Source: an uncultured Christensenella sp. (GTDB lineage Bacteria > Bacillota > Clostridia > Christensenellales > UBA1242). From it: 34,486 nucleotides of DNA. Position numbers and translations under genes: made by a program. Shown one piece after another: positions 25,173 through 32,624 of this stretch. The notes beneath the pieces were generated by a model. The model was not told the origin of the DNA. It saw only the letters and a program-made list of their open reading frames with translations, and made no database searches. The number at the start of each line of letters is the position of its first letter. The stretch's first letter is position 1. The stretch lies in the NCBI GenBank assembly GCA_905195085.1, contig CAJJUK010000013.1, positions 1 to 34,486 of the forward strand, read 5' to 3'.

Positions 25173-26711
25173 TTATGCTCTCACCTTACTTTTGTTTGTC
25201 TTTAGTCTCAAAATGAAAGGTATCGTCAAAACCAAATACACCAACATTCCGAGTGCAACTGCAAAAAGAATGTTTAATATGATGTGAAAATAGTTGCAAT
25301 TTATAAATGTGTAAACTGTCAAAAACATTGCAAATGTGGCAAATATCAACATGAACAACTCGCTGAATGATAAGGAAAAATTGACAAATCGTTTCAATTT
25401 CCACAACGCAAGCAAACACACAATCGATGATAATGCAATGTTGCCAAGCACAAGCGCAAAAATGTTTATTGATGGAACTGCTGACAAGAAAAATGATAAA
25501 TTTGCTTTTGCAACCCCGCCCAAAGCTGTGATTGCTAATATAAATTTAAACTCTCCATTCGCCTGAAGCAACATCGTGAGATATTGCATAATAGCTGTGA
25601 AAATGATGGAGAATGCTCCATACAACATCAAATCAAATGCCATATCTAAAATTGCTCCTGTCATGTCTTTGTAAACCAACATAAACGCCTGCTTTGAAAT
25701 TGCAACGACACCAAAAGTTGTTGGCAAAATCAAAAACAACAGCAACTTTAATCCTTTTTCAATGGTTTTCTTCCCTCCGCTTCCCCTTGAAATCAAATAG
25801 GAAATGTTTGGAAGCAAGGTTGTTGTGACAGCCATTGAAATAATCAATGGAAAGTTCAAAATCGCACCAACAATTCCGGCCTGCAATCCAAAAAGCTTGG
25901 TCGCCAAACCATTCGTGAAACCCGCTTTAATGAGCCTTGGAACAATAACCAAACCATCAAAAGCATTGACAAGAGGCAAAATTGATGCCGAAAACATAAG
26001 CGGAAAATTTGCTTTGTCAAATTCTTTTCTTGCAAACTTAATTTCCTGCAAATTTTGAAGTGTCTGCGTGTTTTTGTTTTTATATATTTGAAGAATGAAA
26101 AGATACGACAATGAAACAACTTCACTCAATGTAATGCCCAGAAATGCGCCAAAGACACCTTCGGTCACACCAAATTTCCCAAAATAGAAAGAAAAGAGCA
26201 AACCAAAAACAAACTTAAAAACTTGCTCTATGACTTGACTGACAGCGGTTGGCACCATGTTTTCATAGCCTTGAAAATAACCTCTCAACGCACTGAGTCC
26301 TGCACCTAATGGCAGCAACAAAATAAAGAGATAATAACTTTTGTTGTTTGCAATTCCTTGAAATGTGGAGATGTATTTTCCAAAGATAAGAAAGACAAGC
26401 CCCAACAACAAGCCAATTCCAACACCAACAAACAATGCCCTTTTCAAATAAGTGGCAATCTTGGCGTTTTCTCCTCTTGCTCTTGCCCCGCTAATTAACT
26501 TAGATAAAGAATTTGTTATTCCGCCACTTGTAAGGACCAATGCAAAAGCATAGAGCGACATAATGAGTTGGAAGATTCCAATCCCTTCAATGCCTATAAG
26601 GTTTGTAAGTGGCAATCTAAACAATGCTCCAAGAGATTTGCAAACAAATCCACTGATAAGCAGAATCAAAGCACTCACACCCAAACGGTTTTGACTTTTC
26701 ACTTTTCTCAT
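25173..26711 (-). CDS. Polysaccharide/lipid-linked oligosaccharide flippase (MOP superfamily, SpoVB/MurJ-like)
   Basis: 512 aa from the ATG at 26711; a GAGG lies about 10 nt upstream. The protein is a polytopic membrane transporter with about 14 hydrophobic helices. The opening LGVSALILLISGFVCKSLGALFRLPLTN and the segment LRGYFQGYENMVPTAVSQVIEQ are characteristic of the SpoVB/YtgP branch. That branch includes lipid II flippases and sporulation cortex proteins. Substrate cannot be told from sequence. The pairing in this window with spmA-spmB, another spore-maturation pair, is suggestive but not proof of sporulation. The divergent 163-aa gene starts 140 bp away. Confidence 0.9.
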   Translation of the reverse strand: MRKVKSQNRLGVSALILLISGFVCKSLGALFRLPLTNLIGIEGIGIFQLIMSLYAFALVLTSGGITNSLSKLISGARARGENAKIATYLKRALFVGVGIGLLLGLVFLIFGKYISTFQGIANNKSYYLFILLLPLGAGLSALRGYFQGYENMVPTAVSQVIEQVFKFVFGLLFSFYFGKFGVTEGVFGAFLGITLSEVVSLSYLFILQIYKNKNTQTLQNLQEIKFARKEFDKANFPLMFSASILPLVNAFDGLVIVPRLIKAGFTNGLATKLFGLQAGIVGAILNFPLIISMAVTTTLLPNISYLISRGSGGKKTIEKGLKLLLFLILPTTFGVVAISKQAFMLVYKDMTGAILDMAFDLMLYGAFSIIFTAIMQYLTMLLQANGEFKFILAITALGGVAKANLSFFLSAVPSINIFALVLGNIALSSIVCLLALWKLKRFVNFSLSFSELFMLIFATFAMFLTVYTFINCNYFHIILNILFAVALGMLVYLVLTIPFILRLKTNKSKVRA

Positions 26712-26791
26712 AACACCCAACCTCAAACAAAAATTTAGATTTATGGTGCTAAATAGAAAAGGAATTATTCAAAAAAAATTAAAAAAGGGTA

Positions 26792-26820
26792 TTTACAAAT
26801 CAAAATTAACATGATATAAT
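26792..26820 (+). promoter_or_regulatory. Promoter of the 163-aa gene
   Basis: TTTACA (26792-26797), a 17-nt spacer and a perfect TATAAT (26815-26820), followed by an AAGGAG ribosome-binding site at 26840-26845. Confidence 0.85.
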
Positions 26821-26851
26821 TGCTTTGAATAAAAAATATAAGGAGAAAGAT

Positions 26852-27343
26852 ATGGGATACCTTATTGAAAAATCTAATGCTCGTCATCCAGGAATATGTA
26901 AAATGCAAGATGGAAAATCTGCAAAAGAAATTATGCCAATCGTAGAATTTATTGATAATTGCAACCAATCTGGTGATTTGCTTGATACTGCGTTGCCATT
27001 TTTGTCGTTTATTGCCAATGCTTTCCCAACAAAAGAAGCATTTAACAAATATTTGATAACTGTATCAAAACTTAATGTTCAATTCGGTGATTTCTTCTTG
27101 CAAATGAAGCAAAGAGGACTCCCTGTAACAATTCCTGATGCTGAATATTGGAACAAAGAATTTGACAAAATAACAAAAGAAATTGATGCAGGCAAAAAGG
27201 ATAGAATTCAAGGAAGCAGAGAACTTGCAAATGAATTTGGAAAAACAATGTTAAATTGTATCGATGAAAATACCAAAACTGCAAAACCTTATGGAATCAT
27301 TCCTCCTGTATCTACTTTGGAAGAAAAAATTAAAAATAGTTAA
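26852..27343 (+). CDS. Protein of unknown function (163 aa)
   Basis: The start is the ATG at 26852, 6 nt after AAGGAG; an in-frame TTG upstream sits before the RBS. The protein is soluble and mostly helical by composition. It has no signal peptide or membrane segment and only three Cys. Visible stretches are SAKEIMPIVEFIDNCNQSGD, ALPFLSFIANAFPTKEAF and a Lys/Asp/Glu-rich helix (WNKEFDKITKEIDAGKKDR). I recognise no family. Its consensus promoter, strong RBS and clean terminator suggest substantial expression as a single-gene unit. Confidence 0.75.
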   Translation: MGYLIEKSNARHPGICKMQDGKSAKEIMPIVEFIDNCNQSGDLLDTALPFLSFIANAFPTKEAFNKYLITVSKLNVQFGDFFLQMKQRGLPVTIPDAEYWNKEFDKITKEIDAGKKDRIQGSRELANEFGKTMLNCIDENTKTAKPYGIIPPVSTLEEKIKNS

Positions 27344-27350
27344 CACAAAC

Positions 27351-27383
27351 AAAAAGGAAGTTGAATACAACTTCCTTTTGTTT
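27351..27383. terminator. Bidirectional terminator between two convergent genes
   Basis: AAAAGGAAGTTG-AATA-CAACTTCCTTTT is symmetrical, with T-runs on both strands. It lies 8 nt past the plus-strand stop and 13 nt from the minus-strand stop. Confidence 0.92.
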
Positions 27384-27395
27384 CATTTATACAAT

Positions 27396-28685
27396 CTATT
27401 CAAGCCCCTTATTCAAAGGACTCGTTTCAAGAGTTCTATCTTTTGGTTTTTCATCATGCAAAATTTCTATATTATTAGAATCCCTGATATTCGCTGTAAT
27501 TGCACTAGATTTGTCTCTTTTTTCCATTCTTTTTTTAAACTCTTGAATAATTTCTTCCTCTGTCTTTGACATCGTTGGAGAAGCAGGTTTTGGTGGCATG
27601 ATTATCTCTGGTGTTTCCGGCGTTGGTGTTGATATTTTTGGTGGAGCCACAGTTGGAGGAGCCTTTGAAATTGGTTTTCCATAATCATAAATTTTGGCGC
27701 TTCCCAAGTTTTCCGCTTTAAATTTTTTGAAATCATAAACAAATGGTTTAAGTTTCTTACCTCCGCCGCCTTTTGCTTTGCTCTTTTTCTTTGCAGGAGA
27801 GCTTTTCTTTTCAACTTTCTTTTCTTCTTTTTTTGGAAGTCCAGTTGTTTCTGTGACACGTGGTGGAGCTGTCTTATCTCGCACTCTTTGAATTGGTGTG
27901 CTGTAGCCTGCAAAAACAGTTTTTGCCTCTTGAATTTTCAAAAGGTCTGGCATTGCATTATTTTTTGCAATGACATAATCTAAAATGTTTTTAAGTCTTG
28001 TATGGTCCTGCATGATGCTTGCATCTTTTTCCAGAAACTTCTCTACCAGCATTTTATATTCCAGTTTTATTTTCTCGCCCAGTTCACCACAGCCATCTAA
28101 GAGTTTCAACATCCTTACCATATACAATTGAGAAAGAATCTCTGTCAACTCTTTATTAAATAAAAATTCTTCTCTTTGTTTTCTTAAGTAGTTTTTCAAA
28201 TAATCATCTTTTTCATAAACTTCTTCGTCAAAATAAACTTTCCAACGAGAATACACTTCTTCTTTGAATTTTGGAGAATACACATCAACAAAACTGTCCA
28301 AATTTGTTACGTGCTTAATATCTTTTTCTATTCCTTGCTCAATCTCAATGATTGAAAGGTTGGCATTGCAATATGTTTCAGCCATATTTAATTCTATCTT
28401 AAAATTCAAAACAACATCATCAATCTTTGTTGCTGCATAAACAATGTTGTTATTTTTGTCATCAAACTTTTTTGGAACAGAAATGAGCGAACTTAAAATT
28501 TTTTCATCTGAAATTTTGTATGTTCCATCAGGCAAAAATTCGCCCAACAAATTGTTGCGTTGCTTTGTTTGATACAACAACACACTTTGGTATTCCTTTT
28601 TAACTTTTTCAGCATCAAGATCATTGACATTTGTACCTTGACCTTCTACGACACCGAAAGTTGCTTCTTTTGTCTTCTTTCTCAT
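27396..28685 (-). CDS. Protein of unknown function with a Lys/Pro-rich disordered C-terminus (429 aa)
   Basis: No signal peptide or membrane helix, so it is probably cytoplasmic. Residues 1-250 look globular and helical and are rich in Glu, Lys and Leu. The rest is low complexity: KKEEKKVEKKSSPAKKKSK and a KAKGGGGKKLK run near residue 300, then a Pro/Thr stretch (APPTVAPPKISTPTPETPE). It ends in a charged helix (KTEEEIIQEFKKRMEKRDK). The Lys/Gly part could bind nucleic acid and the Pro part could be a linker, but both ideas are inferred. I recognise no family. The start at 28685 lacks an RBS and lies 6 nt after a perfect TATAAT, so the mRNA should be leaderless. Confidence 0.75.
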   Translation of the reverse strand: MRKKTKEATFGVVEGQGTNVNDLDAEKVKKEYQSVLLYQTKQRNNLLGEFLPDGTYKISDEKILSSLISVPKKFDDKNNNIVYAATKIDDVVLNFKIELNMAETYCNANLSIIEIEQGIEKDIKHVTNLDSFVDVYSPKFKEEVYSRWKVYFDEEVYEKDDYLKNYLRKQREEFLFNKELTEILSQLYMVRMLKLLDGCGELGEKIKLEYKMLVEKFLEKDASIMQDHTRLKNILDYVIAKNNAMPDLLKIQEAKTVFAGYSTPIQRVRDKTAPPRVTETTGLPKKEEKKVEKKSSPAKKKSKAKGGGGKKLKPFVYDFKKFKAENLGSAKIYDYGKPISKAPPTVAPPKISTPTPETPEIIMPPKPASPTMSKTEEEIIQEFKKRMEKRDKSSAITANIRDSNNIEILHDEKPKDRTLETSPLNKGLE

Positions 28686-28691
28686 GTTCTT

Positions 28692-28720
28692 ATTATACTA
28701 TACAAATTTTTCATTTGCAA
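28692..28720 (-). promoter_or_regulatory. Promoter placing +1 at the ATG of the 429-aa gene
   Basis: TTGCAA (28715-28720), a 17-nt spacer and TATAAT (28692-28697) on the minus strand. The six bases AAGAAC separate the -10 from ATG, leaving no room for a leader. Confidence 0.8.
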
Positions 28721-28755
28721 GACATTTTCAAAATTCTTCTTGCAAGGGAAATTCA

Positions 28756-29067
28756 CTATTTTCTTAAAAATGTCACACACAAAGGCTTATTCTCAATGTC
28801 ATTAAGAGTTATGCCATTTGCCACACATTTTCCGTTGTCGTTAAACAAGCAATGTGCATTGCACCCAATCCCTATCGTTGCAGAATCTCTTTGTGGTGCA
28901 TAGACTGGTGGTTTGTCAGAAAAAAGCCATTTTGTTTTGTCAACTGCAGGCTTGTTTCCTTTTTCATATTTTGCACACTCCACATTTTTCTTAATCAAAA
29001 TTTCCTTAGCTTTGCATGTGTATTTGTCGTTATACTTGCAACTTGTTTTTCTGCATCTAATATCCAT
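28756..29067 (-). CDS. Cys-rich protein with two DUF1540 modules
   Basis: 103 aa from the ATG at 29067, 6 nt after GGAGG; the 60 upstream codons run back over the rplI promoter and are not real. Two copies of a four-Cys module are visible. The first has Cys at residues 5, 10, 18 and 30 (CRKTSCKYND.YTCKAKEI). The second has the same spacing near the C-terminus (CNAHCLFNDNGKCVANGITL, then LCVTF). This is the DUF1540 pattern, common in Clostridia and probably metal-binding; its function is not established. The linker contains a Trp and several Pro. It diverges from rplI. Confidence 0.85.
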   Translation of the reverse strand: MDIRCRKTSCKYNDKYTCKAKEILIKKNVECAKYEKGNKPAVDKTKWLFSDKPPVYAPQRDSATIGIGCNAHCLFNDNGKCVANGITLNDIENKPLCVTFLRK

Positions 29068-29146
29068 AATTCCTCCAACTGTTAGTATTTCCATTTGTTG
29101 ACAAAACAAACCACAATATAGTAAACTTAATCCAAAGAGGTGAAAT

Positions 29147-29593
29147 ATGAAAGTTGTATTACTTAAAGATGTCAGAGGCACAGGCAAAAAAGGTGAAATC
29201 AAAGAAGTTGCTGATGGATATGCAAAAAACTTTTTGTTTAAGAACAATCTTGCAAAACTTGCAGATAGAAGTGCATTGAATGAAAATCAAAATCAAAATG
29301 AGGCAGCAAAATTTCATAAAGCTCAAGAAATTGCTGCAGCAAAAGAACTTGCCAAAAAGATCGAAGGGAAAACCATTAATCTCAAAATCAAATGTGGAAG
29401 CAATGGAAAAACCTTTGGCTCGATCACAAGCAAAGAAATTTCTGATGAGCTTGCAAAACTTTCAATCCAAATTGATAAAAAGAAGATTGATTTGAAAGAA
29501 CCAATCAAAATGACTGGAAATTACAGCGTTGTTGCAAAAGTTTATCCTGAAATTTCCGCAAAATTTACTGTCAATGTTGAATCAGAGCAATAA
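29147..29593 (+). CDS. rplI: 50S ribosomal protein L9
   Basis: 148 aa, the normal length. L9 has an N-terminal RNA-binding domain, a long connecting helix and a C-terminal domain, and it affects frame maintenance. MKVVLLKDVRGTGKKGEIKE and the signature GYAKNFLFKNNLA are at the N-terminus. The helix spans about residues 45-75. GKTFGSITSKEI begins the C-terminal domain. The AGAGGTG ribosome-binding site is clear. A promoter (TTGACA at 29098-29103, N18, TAAACT) lies in the divergent region. The usual neighbours rpsF, ssb, rpsR and dnaB are absent. Confidence 0.98.
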   Translation: MKVVLLKDVRGTGKKGEIKEVADGYAKNFLFKNNLAKLADRSALNENQNQNEAAKFHKAQEIAAAKELAKKIEGKTINLKIKCGSNGKTFGSITSKEISDELAKLSIQIDKKKIDLKEPIKMTGNYSVVAKVYPEISAKFTVNVESEQ

Positions 29594-29628
29594 AAAACAA
29601 CCAACTGGAAACAGTTGGTTATTTTTTT
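29592..29628. terminator. Terminator of rplI, usable from both sides
   Basis: AACCAACTG-GAAA-CAGTTGGTT followed by ATTTTTTT on the plus strand and by TGTTTTTTA on the minus strand. The stop codon of the convergent 57-aa gene lies inside it. Confidence 0.92.
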
Positions 29629-29792
29629 CTTTTCAACACACCATATTTGCTGTTAATGAGCGTAGTCAATGAGCAAGACACCTGATTTACCAAGTTTCTC
29701 AAATCTTCCAATTCTTCAAGTTCAAGTCCACGAGCAAGTTCCATCGCAATTGATGTCGCAAGCAAAATAAGCTCTTCTTCTTTACGCGCCAT
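29619..29792 (-). CDS. Small 57-aa protein of unknown function
   Basis: The reading frame encodes MARKEEELILLATSIAMELA, continues RGLELEELEDLRNLVNQVSC, and ends with KYGVLKRKK. Composition suggests two amphipathic helices, acidic in the middle and basic at both ends, with one Cys. The frame ends exactly in the shared terminator with rplI and begins 39 nt after rsmA. I see no RBS; A/T-rich -10-like hexamers (TATAAA, TAAAAT) lie 3-5 nt before the ATG, but no good -35. The protein looks like a genuine short gene by its codon content and position. I cannot assign a family. Confidence 0.6.
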   Translation of the reverse strand: MARKEEELILLATSIAMELARGLELEELEDLRNLVNQVSCSLTTLINSKYGVLKRKK

Positions 29793-29831
29793 ATAATTTT
29801 ATATTAATTGAGACAAATATTTGTGAGTCTG

Positions 29832-30617
29832 TTAGAGTTGCTGACAATTTTTGAAAAGGTCAACAAATTCGTTCAGTGAAAATTGCTCTGGCCTTTTTCT
29901 TAAAACTTCTTCAGAAAATTTTTCTTTAAGTTTGTTTTTGTCATAAACAGACGAAAGATTGTTTAAGATTGTCTTTCTTCGCATTGAAAAACACGCCTTA
30001 ATAAATTTCAAAAACTCTTTTTTGTCAATATCTTTAAACTTTTCTCTGTCAATTTCAATGTGCAAAAGAGCGGAATCTACATTTGGCTCTGGATAAAACA
30101 TTTGTCGCCCTATTATTCTTGTGATTTTTGGTGTTCCGTAAAGCCATGTCATAACCGTCAAAATTCCATAGTCCTTTCCACCAAAATCAGCGCAAATTCT
30201 TTCTGCAACTTCTTTTTGAACCATGATTGTCAAAGAAGAAACTTTTTCTCCTTCCTCAAGCAATTTGAAAATTATCGGTGTGGTGATGTAATAAGGCAGA
30301 TTTGCAACGACTTTGTAATTCCCCGCAAACTTTTTCTCAACATCTTCCATACTGACTTTCATGAAATCTTCAAAGACAAAGTTAACATTTTTTAGATTCA
30401 ACCCCAAGAGATGTTCTCGCAAATCTTTGTCTATTTCATATGCCACAACCTTTTTTGCTTTTTCTGACAAAACCTGCGTCAAACTTCCCGCCCCTGGACC
30501 TATTTCCAAAACATCGTCTTCCGCAGAGATATTCGCATCCGATGCAATCGCATTCAACAAGTTTTTATCACTTATAAAGTTCTGTCCAAACTTCTTTTTG
30601 AAAACAAAATCTTTCAT
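29832..30617 (-). CDS. rsmA: 16S rRNA (adenine1518/1519-N6) dimethyltransferase
   Basis: 261 aa. RsmA (KsgA) dimethylates two adjacent adenines in helix 45 of 16S rRNA late in 30S assembly. The SAM-binding motif LEIGPGAGSLTQ (38-49) and the catalytic NLPYYITTPI (106-115) are intact. The FGQNFI start is typical of the family, as is MRRKTILNNL in the C-terminal domain. Its ATG overlaps the tatD stop codon (ATGA), so the two are translationally coupled. An AGAAGGGTG inside the tatD end serves as RBS. Confidence 0.97.
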   Translation of the reverse strand: MKDFVFKKKFGQNFISDKNLLNAIASDANISAEDDVLEIGPGAGSLTQVLSEKAKKVVAYEIDKDLREHLLGLNLKNVNFVFEDFMKVSMEDVEKKFAGNYKVVANLPYYITTPIIFKLLEEGEKVSSLTIMVQKEVAERICADFGGKDYGILTVMTWLYGTPKITRIIGRQMFYPEPNVDSALLHIEIDREKFKDIDKKEFLKFIKACFSMRRKTILNNLSSVYDKNKLKEKFSEEVLRKRPEQFSLNEFVDLFKNCQQL

Positions 30618-31381
30618 ATTCCAAACACCCTTCTTGCATTTTCTGTAGTGATTCCTGCCACCTCTTCAATGCTTATCCCATTAATTCTTGCAATTTCGTC
30701 GGCAACATAAACGACATTTTTAGGTTCATTTCTTTGCCCCCTGAAAGGAACTGGGGTCATGTATGGGCAATCTGTCTCAAGCAAAATTCTGTCCATTGGC
30801 AAATTTTTCACAACTTCAACAACGTTTTTTGCGTTTTTGAAAGTCACAACTCCACCAAAAGAGAAGGAAAATCCAAGATTCATCAAAATTTTTGCACTTT
30901 CAAAACTTCCACTGTAACAATGCATCAAACTTTCTTTTCTAACCTTTGTTTTTTTCAAAATCTCAATGGTGTCCCCCATCGCGTCACGACTGTGCACAAC
31001 AATAGGCAACCCCACTTCGTTTGCCAATTCAATTTGTTTTTCAAAGATCATCTTTTGAAGATTTTTATTCTCAACAGTGAAGTGATAGTCAAGTCCAATT
31101 TCGCCAATCCCAACAACTTTTTTCTCGTGTGCAAGATCAATTAAATGTTGTTTTGCTCGTTCAAAATCAACGCCATCAACATTTTCTGGATGGACGCCAA
31201 CTGTTGCATACACATTTGCAAATCTATGTGCAAGGCCAATCGCATCTTCTGATGACTGCATGTCATAAGCAGAGCAGATGATTTTTCCTACTCCCTTTTC
31301 TTTTGCTCTTTTGACAACTTCTTCAACATCTTCTTTAAAACATTCATCCAAGATATGTGCATGTACATCAACAAATTCCAT
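30614..31381 (-). CDS. tatD: TatD-family metal-dependent deoxyribonuclease
   Basis: 255 aa. TatD enzymes are TIM-barrel hydrolases with 3'-5' exonuclease activity, and the family is encoded beside rsmA in many Firmicutes. Metal ligands are His7 and His9 (VDVHAHI), Glu94 (GEIGLDYHF), His130 (VVHSRDA), His154 (MHCYSGS) and Asp204 (LETDCPYMTP). The gene is first in a two-gene operon with rsmA. No RBS precedes the ATG. A promoter (TTGACT-N17-TAGACT) ends 6 nt before it, so the mRNA is predicted to be leaderless. Confidence 0.95.
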   Translation of the reverse strand: MEFVDVHAHILDECFKEDVEEVVKRAKEKGVGKIICSAYDMQSSEDAIGLAHRFANVYATVGVHPENVDGVDFERAKQHLIDLAHEKKVVGIGEIGLDYHFTVENKNLQKMIFEKQIELANEVGLPIVVHSRDAMGDTIEILKKTKVRKESLMHCYSGSFESAKILMNLGFSFSFGGVVTFKNAKNVVEVVKNLPMDRILLETDCPYMTPVPFRGQRNEPKNVVYVADEIARINGISIEEVAGITTENARRVFGI

Positions 31382-31387
31382 AGAAAA

Positions 31388-31416
31388 AGTCTATCAAAAT
31401 CACAAAAATAAGTCAA
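31388..31416 (-). promoter_or_regulatory. tatD promoter placing +1 at the start codon
   Basis: TTGACT (31411-31416), a 17-nt spacer and TAGACT (31388-31393) on the minus strand, then TTTTCT and ATG. Confidence 0.6.
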
Positions 31417-31518
31417 GTGTGTCCTCGTTTTTCCTTAAATCTTCTGATTAAACCACTGCACTTAATAAAATATACGATTTTTATTCTTTTTTCGAGAAAT
31501 TTCGCATAAATTTCTTAT

Positions 31519-32097
31519 ATGAATATTTTTTGGTATGTCATGATGTTTTTAAGCATTCTAGTGCTTCTCATAACAAACCCAAGTGCAGTGTTGTCAGAAA
31601 TGATTAACGCTTCGGCTGATGCACTGTCTTTATGCATTGAACTCTGTGCTGTCTATGCAGTCTGGTTGGGACTTTTGGAAATGGTTGAAGCAAGCGGACT
31701 TGGAGAAAAACTTGCAAAATTGCTTCGCCCTCTCATCAAAAAGATTTTCAAAGTTGACAATGCAGAAACACAAAAAATCATTGCATTGAATGTTTCCGCA
31801 AATATGCTTGGACTTGGAAACGCAGCAACCCCAATGGGCATCAAAGCTATGCAAGCCCTTGACGACAAAAGTGGAAAGGCAAATTTTGCCATGATAATGC
31901 TTGTCGTAATCAATGCAACTTCAATTCAACTTCTTCCAACAACCGTGATTGGTTTGCGTACAAGTGCTGGTTCACAAAGTCCATCTGACATCATTCTTCC
32001 CACACTGATTGTGACATTTTGCACAACACTTCTTGGAATAATTTTGGTGCATACAATTGACAAATTCAAACGAAGAAAGGCTAGGGCAAAATCATGA
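31519..32097 (+). CDS. spmA: Spore maturation protein A (nucleoside-recognition Gate domain)
   Basis: 192 aa, membrane protein. In Bacillus, SpmA and SpmB are needed for spore core dehydration; homologues also occur in non-sporulating bacteria. The Gate-domain signature is visible in YAVWLGLLEMVEASGLGEKL, LNVSANMLGLGNAATPMGIK and NATSIQLLPTTVIGLRTSAG. There are about four to five hydrophobic helices and a basic C-terminal tail. The start has no RBS, and the best -10-like hexamer (TAAATT) ends 6 nt upstream, with a poor -35. The stop overlaps spmB by 4 nt (ATGA). Confidence 0.92.
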   Translation: MNIFWYVMMFLSILVLLITNPSAVLSEMINASADALSLCIELCAVYAVWLGLLEMVEASGLGEKLAKLLRPLIKKIFKVDNAETQKIIALNVSANMLGLGNAATPMGIKAMQALDDKSGKANFAMIMLVVINATSIQLLPTTVIGLRTSAGSQSPSDIILPTLIVTFCTTLLGIILVHTIDKFKRRKARAKS

Positions 32098-32600
32098 GTA
32101 ACTACATTTTGCCAATCTTGTTTTTGCTTCTTTTCGCATATTGCCTTTATAAGCGTGTAAACACTTATGACACCTTTGTCAAGGGTGCAAAAGGTGCAAT
32201 CAAATTGGTTGTTGACATCTTTCCGTTCATTGCCTCAATCTTGATTGCGGTCGCTCTTTTGAGAGTGAGTGGAATAACAAATTTCCTGGCACAAATGTTG
32301 GCACCAATTTTTAATGCCCTTGGAATTCCGACAGAACTTTGCGAACTCGTGCTGTTGCGCCCATTCACTGGAAGTGGAAGTTACGGAATTTTGGAAAGCA
32401 TCTTCACAACTTATGGTGCTGACAGTTATATCTCCCGCTGCGCTTGTGTAATCATGGGTTGCAGCGAAACAATCTTCTATGTCGCCACTGTGTATATTTC
32501 TCAAACCAAAGTCAAGAAATTGTTATATGCCATACCAGTCGCACTGCTTTGCTCACTGGTCGGGACAATTTTGGCATGTTTAATCTGCAGAGTGATGTAA
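32094..32600 (+). CDS. spmB: Spore maturation protein B (nucleoside-recognition Gate domain)
   Basis: 168 aa, membrane protein and partner of SpmA. Key stretches are KGAKGAIKLVVDIFPFIASI, the core IPTELCELVLLRPFTGSGSY, and GCSETIFYVATVYISQTKVK. The last two are shared across SpmB proteins. Its start codon overlaps the spmA stop, indicating translational coupling. It ends 24 bp from the stop of the convergent 606-aa gene, and no hairpin terminator is visible between them. Confidence 0.94.
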   Translation: MSNYILPILFLLLFAYCLYKRVNTYDTFVKGAKGAIKLVVDIFPFIASILIAVALLRVSGITNFLAQMLAPIFNALGIPTELCELVLLRPFTGSGSYGILESIFTTYGADSYISRCACVIMGCSETIFYVATVYISQTKVKKLLYAIPVALLCSLVGTILACLICRVM

Positions 32601-32624
32601 AAAGGTAATTAGTTTTTAACTTAA

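Noticed and set aside
29068..29247. 60-residue hydrophobic extension of the DUF1540 protein
   Set aside because: It reads back through the rplI promoter and coding start; a GGAGG site marks the internal ATG at 29067.
32601..32624. A terminator between spmB and the 606-aa gene
   Set aside because: Only A/T-rich sequence with no stable stem is visible in the 24-bp gap.
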